Assembly (NCBI GenBank): GCA_009774375.1
Contig: VSNO01000124.1
Coordinates: 1-13,828 of the forward strand
Length of the DNA stretch: 13,828 bases
Direction of reading: 5' to 3'
Source of the DNA: Lachnospiraceae bacterium
GTDB taxonomy: Bacteria; Bacillota; Clostridia; Lachnospirales; Lachnospiraceae
In this document: one piece after another, positions 6,846 through 13,828 of the stretch
How the letters are laid out: each line of letters begins with the position of its first letter
Position numbering within the stretch: the first letter of the stretch is position 1
The notes under the pieces: generated by a model
The model's database searches: none
What the model was told of the DNA's origin: nothing
Seen by the model: only the letters and a program-made list of their open reading frames with translations
Translations under genes and position numbers: made by a program

Positions 6846-7688
6846 ATGAAGGTAGGTATTATTGGTGCTGGAACCATGGGGTCTGGTATTGCACAGGCAT
6901 TTGCGATGACAGATGGGTACGAGGTATGCTTATGTGATATTAAGCAGGAGTTCGCTGATGGCGGCAAGGCTAAGATCTTAAAGAATCTGAACTTCCTTGT
7001 GAGCAAGGAGAAGATCACACAGGAGAAGGCGGATGCGATCGCAGCAAAGATCGCGACAGGTCTGAAGGATATCTGTACAGACTGTGATCTTGTGATCGAG
7101 GTCGCACCGGAGAAGATGGAGATCAAGAAGACTACATTCAAGGAGCTGCAGGAGATCGTAAAGCCTGAGTGCATCTTTGCCACCAATACCTCTTCCCTCT
7201 CGATCACAGAGATGGGCGCTGGTCTTGACCGTCCTCTCGTCGGCATGCATTTCTTTAACCCGGCTGACAGAATGAAGCTGGTGGAGGTGATCGCAGGCGC
7301 GAACACACCGGCAGAACTGGTTGAGAAGATCAAGGGCATCGCGAAAGAGATCGGCAAGACTCCGGTAGAGGTGAACGAGGCAGCCGGCTTCGTGGTAAAC
7401 AGGATCCTGATCCCGATGATCAATGAGGCGATCAATGTGTACGCGGCAGGTGTGGCAAGCGTTGCAGACATCGATGTGGCGATGCAGCTGGGTGCAAACC
7501 ATCCGATGGGGCCTCTGGCGCTCGGCGACTACATAGGACTGGATATCGTGCTTGCGATCATGGAAGTCATCTATGCTGAGACAGGTGATTCCAAGTATGC
7601 ACCGTCTCCGCTTCTGAGAAAAATGGTTCGTGCCGGAAAACTTGGAAAGAAGACAGGCGCTGGATTCTATGATTATTCTAAGAAATAA
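6846..7688 (+). CDS. hbd: 3-hydroxybutyryl-CoA dehydrogenase
   Basis: It reduces acetoacetyl-CoA to 3-hydroxybutyryl-CoA with NAD(P)H (EC 1.1.1.157). The product is 280 residues, close to characterised clostridial Hbd. The N-terminal Rossmann fold shows GAGTMG at 7-12, and D31 ends the second strand, consistent with NADH binding. The catalytic set of the family is present: S116/S117 in NTSSLS, H135 in GMHFFNP, E147 in KLVEV and N185 in GFVVNR. The C-terminal domain (about 186-280) is the substrate-binding helical part, ending GKKTGAGFYDYSKK. GGAGG at 6834-6838 sits seven bases before ATG 6846. Biochemically it acts before crt although its gene comes after it. The gap to bcd holds a large hairpin that may modulate read-through or RNA stability. 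Confidence 0.96.
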   Translation: MKVGIIGAGTMGSGIAQAFAMTDGYEVCLCDIKQEFADGGKAKILKNLNFLVSKEKITQEKADAIAAKIATGLKDICTDCDLVIEVAPEKMEIKKTTFKELQEIVKPECIFATNTSSLSITEMGAGLDRPLVGMHFFNPADRMKLVEVIAGANTPAELVEKIKGIAKEIGKTPVEVNEAAGFVVNRILIPMINEAINVYAAGVASVADIDVAMQLGANHPMGPLALGDYIGLDIVLAIMEVIYAETGDSKYAPSPLLRKMVRAGKLGKKTGAGFYDYSKK

Positions 7689-7691
7689 TTG

Positions 7692-7767
7692 ATTCGAAAA
7701 CGACAGCAAGACACTGTGCGCGCACGGTGGCTTGCTGTTCGTGATGACATTTTACGGCTTTTCGAAT
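7692..7767 (+). repeat. Nested inverted repeats in the hbd-bcd gap
   Basis: The inner hairpin spans 7701-7741. Outer stem bases 7701-7710 pair with 7731-7741 around one bulged T. After one A/G mismatch, 7712-7718 pair with 7723-7729, including one G-T wobble, around a CGCG loop. Outside this, ATTCGAAAA (7692-7700) is the exact reverse complement of TTTTCGAAT (7759-7767). No clean T-tract follows, so it is not a classic terminator. An attenuator or mRNA-processing or stability element is possible. Confidence 0.7.
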
Positions 7768-7806
7768 GAAATAAAAAGTTATTAATAAAAATGGAGGAAA
7801 AAGAAC

Positions 7807-8973
7807 ATGGATTTTACATTAAGTAAAGAGCATGAGATGGCGAGAACACTCTTCAGAGAGTTCGCTGAGAAAGAGGTGAAGCCTCTTGCAATCGAGGTAG
7901 ATGAGACAGAGGAGTTCCCAAGAGCCACTGTTGAGAAGATGGCTAAGGCTGGTTTCATGGGTATCCCCATTCCGAAGGAATATGGCGGACAGGGCTGTGA
8001 TGTCCTGACGTACGCAATGTGTGTTGAGGAGCTGGCAAAAGTCTGCGGCACGACAGCGGTTATCGTATCTGCACATACTTCCCTCTGCTGCGACCCGATC
8101 CTTACATATGGTACAGAGGAGCAGAAGCAGAAATATCTGCCGGATCTTGCGAGCGGCAAGAAGATCGGTGCTTTTGGTCTGACGGAGCCGGGCGCTGGTA
8201 CAGATGCGCAGGGACAGCAGACAAAGGCCGTACTGGAAGGCGACGAGTGGGTTCTCAACGGCTCGAAGATCTTTATCACAAACGGTAAGGAAGCGGATGT
8301 ATACGTGATCTTTGCCATCACAGGCATGATCGAGAAGCGCGGCAGGATGACAAAAGAGATCTCTGCGTTCATCGTGGAGAAGGGTACGCCGGGATTCTCA
8401 TTTGGTACGAAGGAGAAGAAGATGGGTATCCGCGGTTCATCAACATATGAGCTGATCTTCACAGACTGCCGGATCCCGAAGGAGAATATGCTGGGCCAGC
8501 AGGGCAAGGGCTTTGGCATCGCGATGCATACACTTGACGGCGGGCGGATCGGTATCGCCGCGCAGGCGCTCGGTCTCGGCGAGGGCGCTCTGGAGAGGAC
8601 GATCGCGTATGTAAAAGAGAGAAAGCAGTTTGGCCGTGCGATCGGCGCGTTCCAGAATACACAGTTCCAGCTTGCAGATATGGCTACAAAGGCACAGGCT
8701 GCGCAGTTTATGGTTTACAAGGCTGCATGCACAAAGGATCAGTACACAAAGGATCACAAGACTTCATACAATGTTGAGGCTGCTATGGCGAAGCTGTATG
8801 CTGCGGAGATGGCTATGGAAGTTACCACAAAGGCGGTTCAGCTGCACGGCGGTTATGGCTACACGAGAGAGTACGAAGTGGAGCGCATGATGAGAGATGC
8901 CAAGATCACGGAGATCTACGAAGGAACAAGCGAAGTTCAGAGAATGGTTATCTCATCGAACCTTTTGAAATAA
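7807..8973 (+). CDS. bcd: Butyryl-CoA dehydrogenase
   Basis: This FAD-dependent acyl-CoA dehydrogenase reduces crotonyl-CoA to butyryl-CoA. With EtfAB it is expected to bifurcate electrons from NADH to crotonyl-CoA and ferredoxin (EC 1.3.1.109). The 388-residue product shows the family signature FGLTEPGAGTDA at about 122-133, the second flavin/substrate segment around KERKQFGRAIGAFQ, and QLHGGYGYTREYEVERMMRDAKI near the C-terminus. The catalytic base is E372 in IYEGTSE. GGAGG at 7793-7797 precedes ATG 7807 by nine bases; the ATG overlapping that site (7791) is out of frame. Adjacent etfB and etfA support the bifurcating complex, but bifurcation cannot be read from Bcd sequence alone. Confidence 0.96.
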   Translation: MDFTLSKEHEMARTLFREFAEKEVKPLAIEVDETEEFPRATVEKMAKAGFMGIPIPKEYGGQGCDVLTYAMCVEELAKVCGTTAVIVSAHTSLCCDPILTYGTEEQKQKYLPDLASGKKIGAFGLTEPGAGTDAQGQQTKAVLEGDEWVLNGSKIFITNGKEADVYVIFAITGMIEKRGRMTKEISAFIVEKGTPGFSFGTKEKKMGIRGSSTYELIFTDCRIPKENMLGQQGKGFGIAMHTLDGGRIGIAAQALGLGEGALERTIAYVKERKQFGRAIGAFQNTQFQLADMATKAQAAQFMVYKAACTKDQYTKDHKTSYNVEAAMAKLYAAEMAMEVTTKAVQLHGGYGYTREYEVERMMRDAKITEIYEGTSEVQRMVISSNLLK

Positions 8974-8981
8974 AAAAACTA

Positions 8982-9059
8982 AGCGCATCTAAACGCATAA
9001 AGGACATGCGCTAAGATTTGCTAAGTTTTTATGAAGAACGCCAGAGGGCGGCGTTCTTC
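8982..9059 (+). repeat. Two hairpins in the bcd-etfB gap
   Basis: The first pairs AGCGCAT (8982-8988) with ATGCGCT (9006-9012). The second is a perfect 10-bp GC-rich stem, GAAGAACGCC (9033-9042) with GGCGTTCTTC (9050-9059), around a seven-base loop. No T-tract follows the second stem; the T-run at 9026-9030 lies between the two. The pair looks like a partial terminator or RNA-stability element inside the operon. Confidence 0.7.
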
Positions 9060-9102
9060 TGCGTGGAATATCATGTTTAGATTGATAATTAAATAAAAAT
9101 AG

Positions 9103-9108
9103 AAGGAG
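9103..9108 (+). promoter_or_regulatory. Ribosome binding site deciding the etfB start
   Basis: AAGGAG lies seven bases before ATG 9116. The in-frame ATG at 9110 is only one base away from it and is rejected. Confidence 0.8.
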
Positions 9109-9115
9109 AATGAAC

Positions 9116-9898
9116 ATGAAAGTTGTAGTATGTGTGAAACAGGTACCTGATACAAAGGGCGGCGTTAAGTTCAATCCTGATGGTACACTTGATAGAGCAG
9201 CTATGCTGACGATCATGAATCCTGACGACAAGGCAGGTCTTGAGGCAGCATTGCGGTTAAAAGATCAGTATGGTGCAGAGGTGACAGTTGTCACGATGGG
9301 ACTTCCGAAGGCTGAGGAAGTGCTTCGCGAGGCGATCGCGATGGGTGCGGACAAGGGTATCCTTGTGACAGACAGGGTTCTCGGCGGAGCGGATACATGG
9401 GCGACTTCCCAGACACTCGCAGGTGCGCTCAGAAATCTTGAATATGACCTGATCATCACAGGCCGTCAGGCGATTGATGGCGATACGGCTCAGGTTGGCC
9501 CGCAGATCTCAGAGCATCTGGGAATCCCTGTGATCTCCTATGCACAGAAGATCCAGATCGAGGGTGACAGCGTGATCGTGGAGCGTCAGTACGATGACAG
9601 ATATCATGTGCTGAAGGCGAAGATGCCGTGCCTGATCACAGCGCTTGCCGAGTTGAATGAGCCGCGTTATATGACTCCCGGCGGGATCTTTGATGCGTAC
9701 AGGACAGAGATCACCACATGGGGCAGGGCGGACTTAAAGGATGTAGAGGATTCCAACCTTGGACTGAAGGGCTCTCCGACACAGATCGCAAGGGCTTCTG
9801 ACAAGGTCAGAAAGGGACAGGGCGAGAAGGTTACATTAGATCCTTCTGAATCTGTGACATACATCATGGATAAGTTAAAAGAGAAGCATGTTATCTAA
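9116..9898 (+). CDS. etfB: Electron transfer flavoprotein beta subunit
   Basis: EtfB is the small subunit of the electron transfer flavoprotein that works with Bcd. In the bifurcating type it binds the FAD that takes a hydride from NADH and splits the electron pair. The product is 260 residues, typical for clostridial EtfB. It starts MKVVVCVKQVPDT, the usual family N-terminus, and carries TGRQAIDGDTAQVGPQ at about 115-130, the conserved nucleotide-binding segment seen in Etf partners of Bcd. The start is ATG 9116. It lies 142 bases after bcd, across two hairpins, and 52 bases before etfA. No ferredoxin or Rnf genes are in the window to accept the low-potential electrons. Confidence 0.96.
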   Translation: MKVVVCVKQVPDTKGGVKFNPDGTLDRAAMLTIMNPDDKAGLEAALRLKDQYGAEVTVVTMGLPKAEEVLREAIAMGADKGILVTDRVLGGADTWATSQTLAGALRNLEYDLIITGRQAIDGDTAQVGPQISEHLGIPVISYAQKIQIEGDSVIVERQYDDRYHVLKAKMPCLITALAELNEPRYMTPGGIFDAYRTEITTWGRADLKDVEDSNLGLKGSPTQIARASDKVRKGQGEKVTLDPSESVTYIMDKLKEKHVI

Positions 9899-9950
9899 TG
9901 GAAATGATAGATAGAAGAATAAAACTCTTATATGATAATGGAGGTTAATC

Positions 9951-10994
9951 ATGAATTTAGAAGAATATAAAGGCGTGTTTGTCTTCGCACAGCAGGTAGA
10001 TAACAAGGTGAGCGGTATTGCCCTTGAGCTGATCGGCGAAGGTAAGAGACTTGCAGAGAAATTGTCTGCAGAAGTGACAGCAGTACTTGTCGGAAGCGAT
10101 GTGAAAGGTCTGGTGGATGAGCTTGCGGCTTACGGCGCAGACAGAGTGATCGTGGTGGATGATCCTGAGTTAAAGGAGTACAGGACGGAGCCCTACGCAC
10201 ATGCGCTGGCATCTGTTATTGAAAAATACAAGCCGGAGATCCTGCTGGTAGGCGCTACAGCGATCGGCCGTGACCTGGGACCGAGAGTTTCCGCGAGAGT
10301 GCACACGGGACTGACAGCAGACTGTACATCCCTTGAGATCGGTGATTTCCCGATCAATCCGGTTCCTGGCAAGGAGCAGAAGCACAATCAGCTGCTCATG
10401 ACACGTCCTGCATTCGGTGGAAATACGATCGCGACGATCGCATGTCCTGATTTCCGTCCGCAGATGGCGACGGTACGTCCCGGCGTTATGCAGAAGCTGG
10501 AGAAGAAAGAGGGCGCGCAGGCTGTGATCGAGGAGTTCAATCCTGGATTCACACCGGATAACAAGTATGTGGAGATCGTCGAGGTTGTCAAGAACCTCAC
10601 CGACACAGTGGATATCATGGACGCTAAGATTCTCGTGTCCGGCGGCCGCGGTGTGGGAAGCCCGGAGAATTTCAAGATCCTTGATGATCTGGCTGAGGCG
10701 ATCGGCGGTACAGTGAGCTGCTCCCGTGCGGTTGTGGATGCCGGCTGGAAGAGCAAGGATCTGCAGGTTGGACAGACTGGAAAGACTGTTCGCCCGAATG
10801 TATATTTTGCGATCGGTATCTCGGGTGCGATCCAGCATCTGGCAGGTATGGAAGAGTCTGATATCATCATTGCGGTCAACAAGGATGAGACAGCTCCGAT
10901 CTTTGACGTGGCAGATTACGGTATCGTGGGCGACCTGAACAAGATCGTTCCGATGCTCACAGAACAGATCCGGGCTGCAGTGGCAAATAAATAA
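9951..10994 (+). CDS. etfA: Electron transfer flavoprotein alpha subunit
   Basis: EtfA is the large subunit, whose C-terminal domain carries the FAD that passes electrons to Bcd. The product is 347 residues. The N-terminal part (about 8-190) is the alpha/beta domain that pairs with EtfB. The C-terminal FAD domain shows SGGRGVGSPENF at 230-241, SRAVVDAGW at 258-266, QVGQTGKTVRP at 272-282, GISGAIQH at 289-296 and N310-K-D, all in family order. There is no N-terminal ferredoxin-like extension of the kind some clostridial EtfA proteins carry. GGAGG at 9940-9944 precedes ATG 9951 by six bases; the ATG at 9938 overlapping that site is out of frame. It is the last gene of the operon, followed by a terminator at 11021-11057. 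Confidence 0.96.
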   Translation: MNLEEYKGVFVFAQQVDNKVSGIALELIGEGKRLAEKLSAEVTAVLVGSDVKGLVDELAAYGADRVIVVDDPELKEYRTEPYAHALASVIEKYKPEILLVGATAIGRDLGPRVSARVHTGLTADCTSLEIGDFPINPVPGKEQKHNQLLMTRPAFGGNTIATIACPDFRPQMATVRPGVMQKLEKKEGAQAVIEEFNPGFTPDNKYVEIVEVVKNLTDTVDIMDAKILVSGGRGVGSPENFKILDDLAEAIGGTVSCSRAVVDAGWKSKDLQVGQTGKTVRPNVYFAIGISGAIQHLAGMEESDIIIAVNKDETAPIFDVADYGIVGDLNKIVPMLTEQIRAAVANK

Positions 10995-11020
10995 TTGCAG
11001 GATCATACAAAATCTTACAT

Positions 11021-11057
11021 AAAACCTCAAAGGATTTGTCCTTTGGGGTTTTATTTT
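11021..11057 (+). terminator. Rho-independent terminator of the butyrate operon
   Basis: A 14-bp stem with one G-T wobble (11021-11034 with 11039-11052) closes a TTTG loop. It ends in a T-rich stretch, TTTTATTTT (11049-11057). It lies 26 bases after the etfA stop. The A-rich left arm may make it work in both directions. Confidence 0.88.
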
Positions 11058-11071
11058 GTCGAAAAATAGGT

Positions 11072-11077
11072 TATAAT
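11072..11077 (+). promoter_or_regulatory. Possible -10 box for the Uma2 gene
   Basis: A perfect TATAAT lies 36 bases before the start codon, just after the etfA terminator. No good -35 is found at 16-18 bases, so the call is weak. Confidence 0.3.
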
Positions 11078-11100
11078 CAAGATATATTTATTTTTTAGAT

Positions 11101-11106
11101 AAGGAG
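11101..11106 (+). promoter_or_regulatory. Ribosome binding site deciding the Uma2 start
   Basis: AAGGAG lies seven bases before ATG 11114. The in-frame ATG at 11108 is only one base from it and is rejected. Confidence 0.78.
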
Positions 11107-11113
11107 AATGAGA

Positions 11114-11656
11114 ATGGCATTAACTGAATTAAACACTTACACGATCAACGACGTATATGATCTTCCGGACGGGCAGAGGGCGGAGCTCATTGATGGAAAG
11201 GTATATTATATGGCGCCGACCACGAGGAGCCATCAGCGGATTGTCGGTGAGCTGTTCGCCACGATCCGTGAGCATATCAGGAGGAACAATTTTAAGGGGG
11301 AAGTGGATATCACCCCGTTTGGCGTATTTGTCGATGCTGATGACAGGAGCTATGTGGAGCCGGATATCTGTATTATCTGTGATGAGAACAAACTGGACGA
11401 CAGGGGATGTAACGGCGCGCCGGACTGGATCATAGAGGTCGTATCTCCTGCCAGCAGGAAGATCGACTACACGACAAAGCTCTTCAAATACCGCACTGCG
11501 GGAGTGCGTGAGTACTGGATCGTGGATGCGGAGAAGACCAGGGTGATGGTCTACAATTTTTATCAGGATGATATGAATGAATACAGTTTTACGGAGGATA
11601 TACCGGCGGGAATCTATACAGATCTCTCGATCCGTATGTCGAATCTGGAATTGTAG
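11114..11656 (+). CDS. Uma2 family (DUF820) putative endonuclease
   Basis: The 180-residue product matches the Uma2/DUF820 family, a PD-(D/E)XK nuclease fold of about 180-200 residues. Family landmarks are AELIDGKVYYMAP at 23-35, D84 in VEPDICIIC, E108 in PDWIIEVVSP and K122 in TTKLFKYRTAGVREYWIVD. E24, D84, E108 and K122 would form the metal-binding active site, so the enzyme looks intact. The family's target and biological role are largely unknown; such genes are very numerous in cyanobacteria and scattered in Firmicutes. It stands as a single-gene unit with terminators on both sides, between the two butyrate operons. No functional tie to butyrate metabolism is visible. Codon use is intermediate, which gives no clear sign of recent transfer. 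Confidence 0.92.
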   Translation: MALTELNTYTINDVYDLPDGQRAELIDGKVYYMAPTTRSHQRIVGELFATIREHIRRNNFKGEVDITPFGVFVDADDRSYVEPDICIICDENKLDDRGCNGAPDWIIEVVSPASRKIDYTTKLFKYRTAGVREYWIVDAEKTRVMVYNFYQDDMNEYSFTEDIPAGIYTDLSIRMSNLEL

Positions 11657-11668
11657 ATGGATATGTAA

Positions 11669-11708
11669 ACAGGGTTAAACCGATCCGCCGGTTTAACCCT
11701 GTATTTTT
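11669..11708. terminator. Bidirectional terminator between Uma2 and buk
   Basis: A perfect 14-bp stem pairs ACAGGGTTAAACCG (11669-11682) with 11689-11702 around a six-base loop. A TTTTT run (11704-11708) follows on the + strand. On the - strand the sequence after the stem is only moderately T-rich. It sits between convergent genes, 12 bases after the Uma2 stop and 13 bases beyond the buk stop. Confidence 0.9.
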
Positions 11709-11715
11709 CAGAAGA

Positions 11716-12783
11716 TCAATATTCCATTGCTTTCTCTTCGCCGTTCAGCACGCGCAGGGCGCCCTGTGCCAGCGCCAGCAGCTCGTCCTCGCCGGGATAT
11801 ACGGTGAACGGAGCGATCCATTCCGCCGCTTCTTTCAGGGCGGCAACGACGTCCTCGCCGTATGCGATCCCGCCGGTCACGATGATCTGATCGACTTTTC
11901 CGTTCAGCACGCATGCCATGGATCCGATATCTTTTGACACCTGCAGCAGGAAGGCTTTCTTCGCTTCCGCTGCTTTCTCGTCACCTTCGTTTGCACGCTT
12001 TGTGACCTCGCGCATATCGTTTGTCCCGAGATAGGCATTGAAACCGCCCTTGCCGACGATCTTGCTGTACACTTCTTTTTCGGTATAGTTTCCGGAGAAG
12101 CACATCTTGATCAGTGCACCGCTCGGAACAGCGCCCGCGCGCTCCGGAGAGAATGCGCCATCTCCGTCGAGTGCATTGAACACATCCACGACTTTGCCGT
12201 TTATATGGGCGCCCACAGAGACGCCGCCGCCCATGTGGACTACGATCAGCCGGAGCGTGTCGTAGGGTTTTCCGGTCTCCCTGGCGTATCTCTTGGCCAC
12301 TGCTTTCTGGTTCAGCGCGTGGAATACGCTGGTGCGGGGGAGTTCGGGAACGCCGGAATACCGCGCGATCGGCATCAGCTCATCGACAACGACAGGATCG
12401 ACGATGTAGGAAGGAACGCCGATGGAGTCAGCGATCTCCCGCGCCAGGATGCCGCCGAGGTTGGAAGCGTGCTGTCCCTGTACGCCGACCTTCAGGTCTG
12501 CAAGCAGTGCGTCCGTCACTGCATAGGTACCGCCCGGGATCGGTTTTAACATACCGCCGCGTCCCACGACAACATTTAAGGACTTCAGATCAAAGTTTTT
12601 CTCAGCCAACAGGTCAGTGATGATCTTCTTGCGGAAATCTTTCTGGTCCACGATCGTGGCATACTGGGAGATCTCCTCGGTGGAGTGCCTCAGCGTCTCT
12701 TCGAACAGCAGGGTTTCGTCCTCGAAAACACCGATCTTGGTAGAAGTGGAGCCTGGATTGATGATCAGACTTTTGATTGACAT
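11716..12783 (-). CDS. buk: Butyrate kinase
   Basis: It transfers phosphate from butyryl-phosphate to ADP, yielding butyrate and ATP (EC 2.7.2.7), the energy-conserving last step of the kinase route. The 355-residue product is the normal length for this acetate/butyrate kinase (ASKHA) family. Motifs in order are NPGSTSTK at 9-16 (phosphate-1 loop), VGRGG at 73-77, QGQHASNLG at 102-110, FHALNQKAVA at 154-163, HMGGGVSVGAH at 183-193, GDGAFSPERAG around 207-217 and TGGIAYGE near 303. The ATG at 12783 is preceded by AAGGAGGA (12791-12798) with seven bases between. It is the second gene of a ptb-buk operon, 45 bases after ptb, convergent with the Uma2 gene. Branched-chain fatty acid kinases are close relatives, but the context favours butyrate. 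Confidence 0.95.
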   Translation of the reverse strand: MSIKSLIINPGSTSTKIGVFEDETLLFEETLRHSTEEISQYATIVDQKDFRKKIITDLLAEKNFDLKSLNVVVGRGGMLKPIPGGTYAVTDALLADLKVGVQGQHASNLGGILAREIADSIGVPSYIVDPVVVDELMPIARYSGVPELPRTSVFHALNQKAVAKRYARETGKPYDTLRLIVVHMGGGVSVGAHINGKVVDVFNALDGDGAFSPERAGAVPSGALIKMCFSGNYTEKEVYSKIVGKGGFNAYLGTNDMREVTKRANEGDEKAAEAKKAFLLQVSKDIGSMACVLNGKVDQIIVTGGIAYGEDVVAALKEAAEWIAPFTVYPGEDELLALAQGALRVLNGEEKAMEY

Positions 12784-12828
12784 ATGTAATTCCTCCTTGT
12801 ATTTCTGCTTGTTATATATTTTGACAGA

Positions 12829-13749
12829 TCATTTCGCCTTTTTCATGGATTCTGCAACGACAGCGGCGAGCGCGATGGAGTTCAGTTTTGCCTCGAAGCT
12901 GTCAGAGCGCGATGTCAGGATGACAGGTGCCGCTGTACCTGTGAGGATGTTGCCGTTCTTGACATCGCAGAGGTGTGTCAGCACCTTGTATACGAGGTTT
13001 CCGGCATGGATATCCGGGAAGAGGATCACGTCGGCGTCCCCGGCGATCTTTCTGTCTGTTCCGCCCTTGTGCGCGGCAGCGGCGCTGTCGATCGCCATAT
13101 CCATGGAGAGCGGTCCGTCGATCACGCAGCCTGTGATCTTGCCTTCGTCATTCATCTTTGCGAGTTCGTCCGCGTCAACGGTGCAGGGCATCTTCGGATT
13201 GACGACTTCCACGGCGGCAACGGGAGCAACCTTGGGATTTGCGATGCCGCATGCGTGGCAGACTTCAACCGTATTGTTGATGATCGCGACTTTGTCCTCC
13301 AGTGTGGGATAGGTCATAAATGCGACGTCGGATAAGAACAGGAGGCGGTCGATGCCCTTGATCTCAAATACGCATACATGGGAGAGCGCCCTGCCTGTGC
13401 GGAGGCCGACTTCCTTGTCAAGAACGCTCTTTAAGAAGTTCTTGGTGTCGATCAGCCCTTTCATGTACATGTCCGCCCTGCCGTCATGGACGAGCTTGAC
13501 AGCTGTGTGTGCAGCCTGCACGTGATCTGTCTCGTTGATGATCTCGAATCCTGTCAGATCCATGTTCATACCGGCGGCGATCTCCCTGATCTTTGCCTCG
13601 TCACCGACAAGGATGGCGTCAGCGATGCCCTTTTCCTTTGCGGCCTGGACAGCCTCTAGTACCGGCTCGTCCTCTGCCACAGCGACGGCAACCGTCTTGC
13701 GGTCACACTCGTAAACCTTTTGCAGTAAGTCTTTAAAACCTTTACTCAT
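12829..13749 (-). CDS. ptb: Phosphate butyryltransferase
   Basis: It exchanges CoA for phosphate on butyryl-CoA to give butyryl-phosphate (EC 2.3.1.19), feeding butyrate kinase. The 306-residue product has the usual length of the phosphate acetyl/butyryltransferase family. Conserved segments include the N-terminal KTVAVAVAEDEPVLEAV at about 18-34, the YMKGLIDTKNFLKSVL stretch at 95-110, FPDIHAGNLVYK at 244-255, and the C-terminal GTAAPVILTSRSDSFEAKLNSIALA at 271-295, typical of the CoA/phosphate site. The start is ATG 13749, since AAGAGGTG (13756-13763) lies six bases upstream; a GTG at 13758 overlaps that site. It is the first gene of the operon, with its own promoter region at 13759-13828. 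Confidence 0.95.
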   Translation of the reverse strand: MSKGFKDLLQKVYECDRKTVAVAVAEDEPVLEAVQAAKEKGIADAILVGDEAKIREIAAGMNMDLTGFEIINETDHVQAAHTAVKLVHDGRADMYMKGLIDTKNFLKSVLDKEVGLRTGRALSHVCVFEIKGIDRLLFLSDVAFMTYPTLEDKVAIINNTVEVCHACGIANPKVAPVAAVEVVNPKMPCTVDADELAKMNDEGKITGCVIDGPLSMDMAIDSAAAAHKGGTDRKIAGDADVILFPDIHAGNLVYKVLTHLCDVKNGNILTGTAAPVILTSRSDSFEAKLNSIALAAVVAESMKKAK

Positions 13750-13755
13750 TTGAAA

Positions 13756-13763
13756 CACCTCTT
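13756..13763 (-). promoter_or_regulatory. Ribosome binding site deciding the ptb start
   Basis: On the minus strand AAGAGGTG lies six bases before ATG 13749. The in-frame GTG at 13758 is part of this site and is not a plausible start. Confidence 0.75.
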
Positions 13764-13766
13764 ATT

Positions 13767-13804
13767 TATAATATTATAGTGAAACATTACCCTGTTTCTG
13801 TCAT
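13767..13804 (-). promoter_or_regulatory. Probable ptb-buk promoter region
   Basis: On the minus strand TATAAT (13778-13773) is a perfect -10 box. It lies in a 12-bp palindrome (13767-13778), so the plus strand also reads TATAAT. ATGACA (13804-13799) resembles a -35, but the spacer is 20 bases, which is long. TGAAACA repeats directly at 13751-13757 and 13780-13786 (plus-strand reading) and could mark an operator. No Rex-like site is visible up to the window edge. Confidence 0.4.
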
Positions 13805-13828
13805 GCCGATTCACAGGTTGTCGCAGGA

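Noticed and set aside
6164..7471. 435-codon open frame on the minus strand across crt and hbd
   Set aside because: It is antisense to two well-identified enzymes. Its translation is low-complexity and matches no family, and the openness follows from their biased codon use.
10170..11030. 286-codon minus-strand frame opposite etfA
   Set aside because: Antisense to etfA. Its start would lie within the operon terminator region, and the composition is not protein-like.

Overview
The window looks like a chromosomal segment of an anaerobic, low-to-mid GC Clostridia, most likely a gut-type Lachnospiraceae butyrate producer. The evidence is strong AGGAGG-type ribosome binding sites, short intergenic gaps, and a complete clostridial acetyl-CoA-to-butyrate gene set. 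The species cannot be named from sequence alone.

Region 1 (about 1-4220, + strand) is accessory DNA. It is AT-richer, with codon use unlike the rest. It holds the 3' part of an unrecognised coiled-coil protein gene. Around base 930-942 that gene runs, out of frame, into the C-terminal part of a large DEAD/DEAH helicase that carries a DUF1998/MrfA-type zinc module. The helicase lacks its Walker A and DEAH half, so this looks like a deletion scar in a defence- or repair-type locus. An intact RhuM-family gene follows, with a 14-bp perfect hairpin inside its coding sequence.

Region 2 (4221-4767) is the only long non-coding stretch. It holds a credible promoter (4455-4483) overlapped by a Rex-like operator. 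A 13-bp perfect inverted repeat flanks this promoter at a distance.

Region 3 (4768-10994, + strand) is the central butyrate operon thl-crt-hbd-bcd-etfB-etfA. It condenses two acetyl-CoA, then reduces, dehydrates and reduces again to butyryl-CoA. The last step is expected to be the electron-bifurcating Bcd/Etf reaction, which also reduces ferredoxin. The hbd-bcd and bcd-etfB gaps contain strong RNA hairpins. A rho-independent terminator follows etfA.

Region 4 (11114-11656, + strand) is a lone Uma2-family putative endonuclease gene between two terminators.

Region 5 (11716-13749, - strand) is the ptb-buk operon, convergent with Uma2. It turns butyryl-CoA into butyryl-phosphate and then butyrate plus ATP. 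With both operons within 9 kb, the whole path from acetyl-CoA to butyrate by the kinase route is encoded here. No butyryl-CoA:acetate CoA-transferase is present in the window.

No tRNA, rRNA, CRISPR array or insertion sequence was seen.
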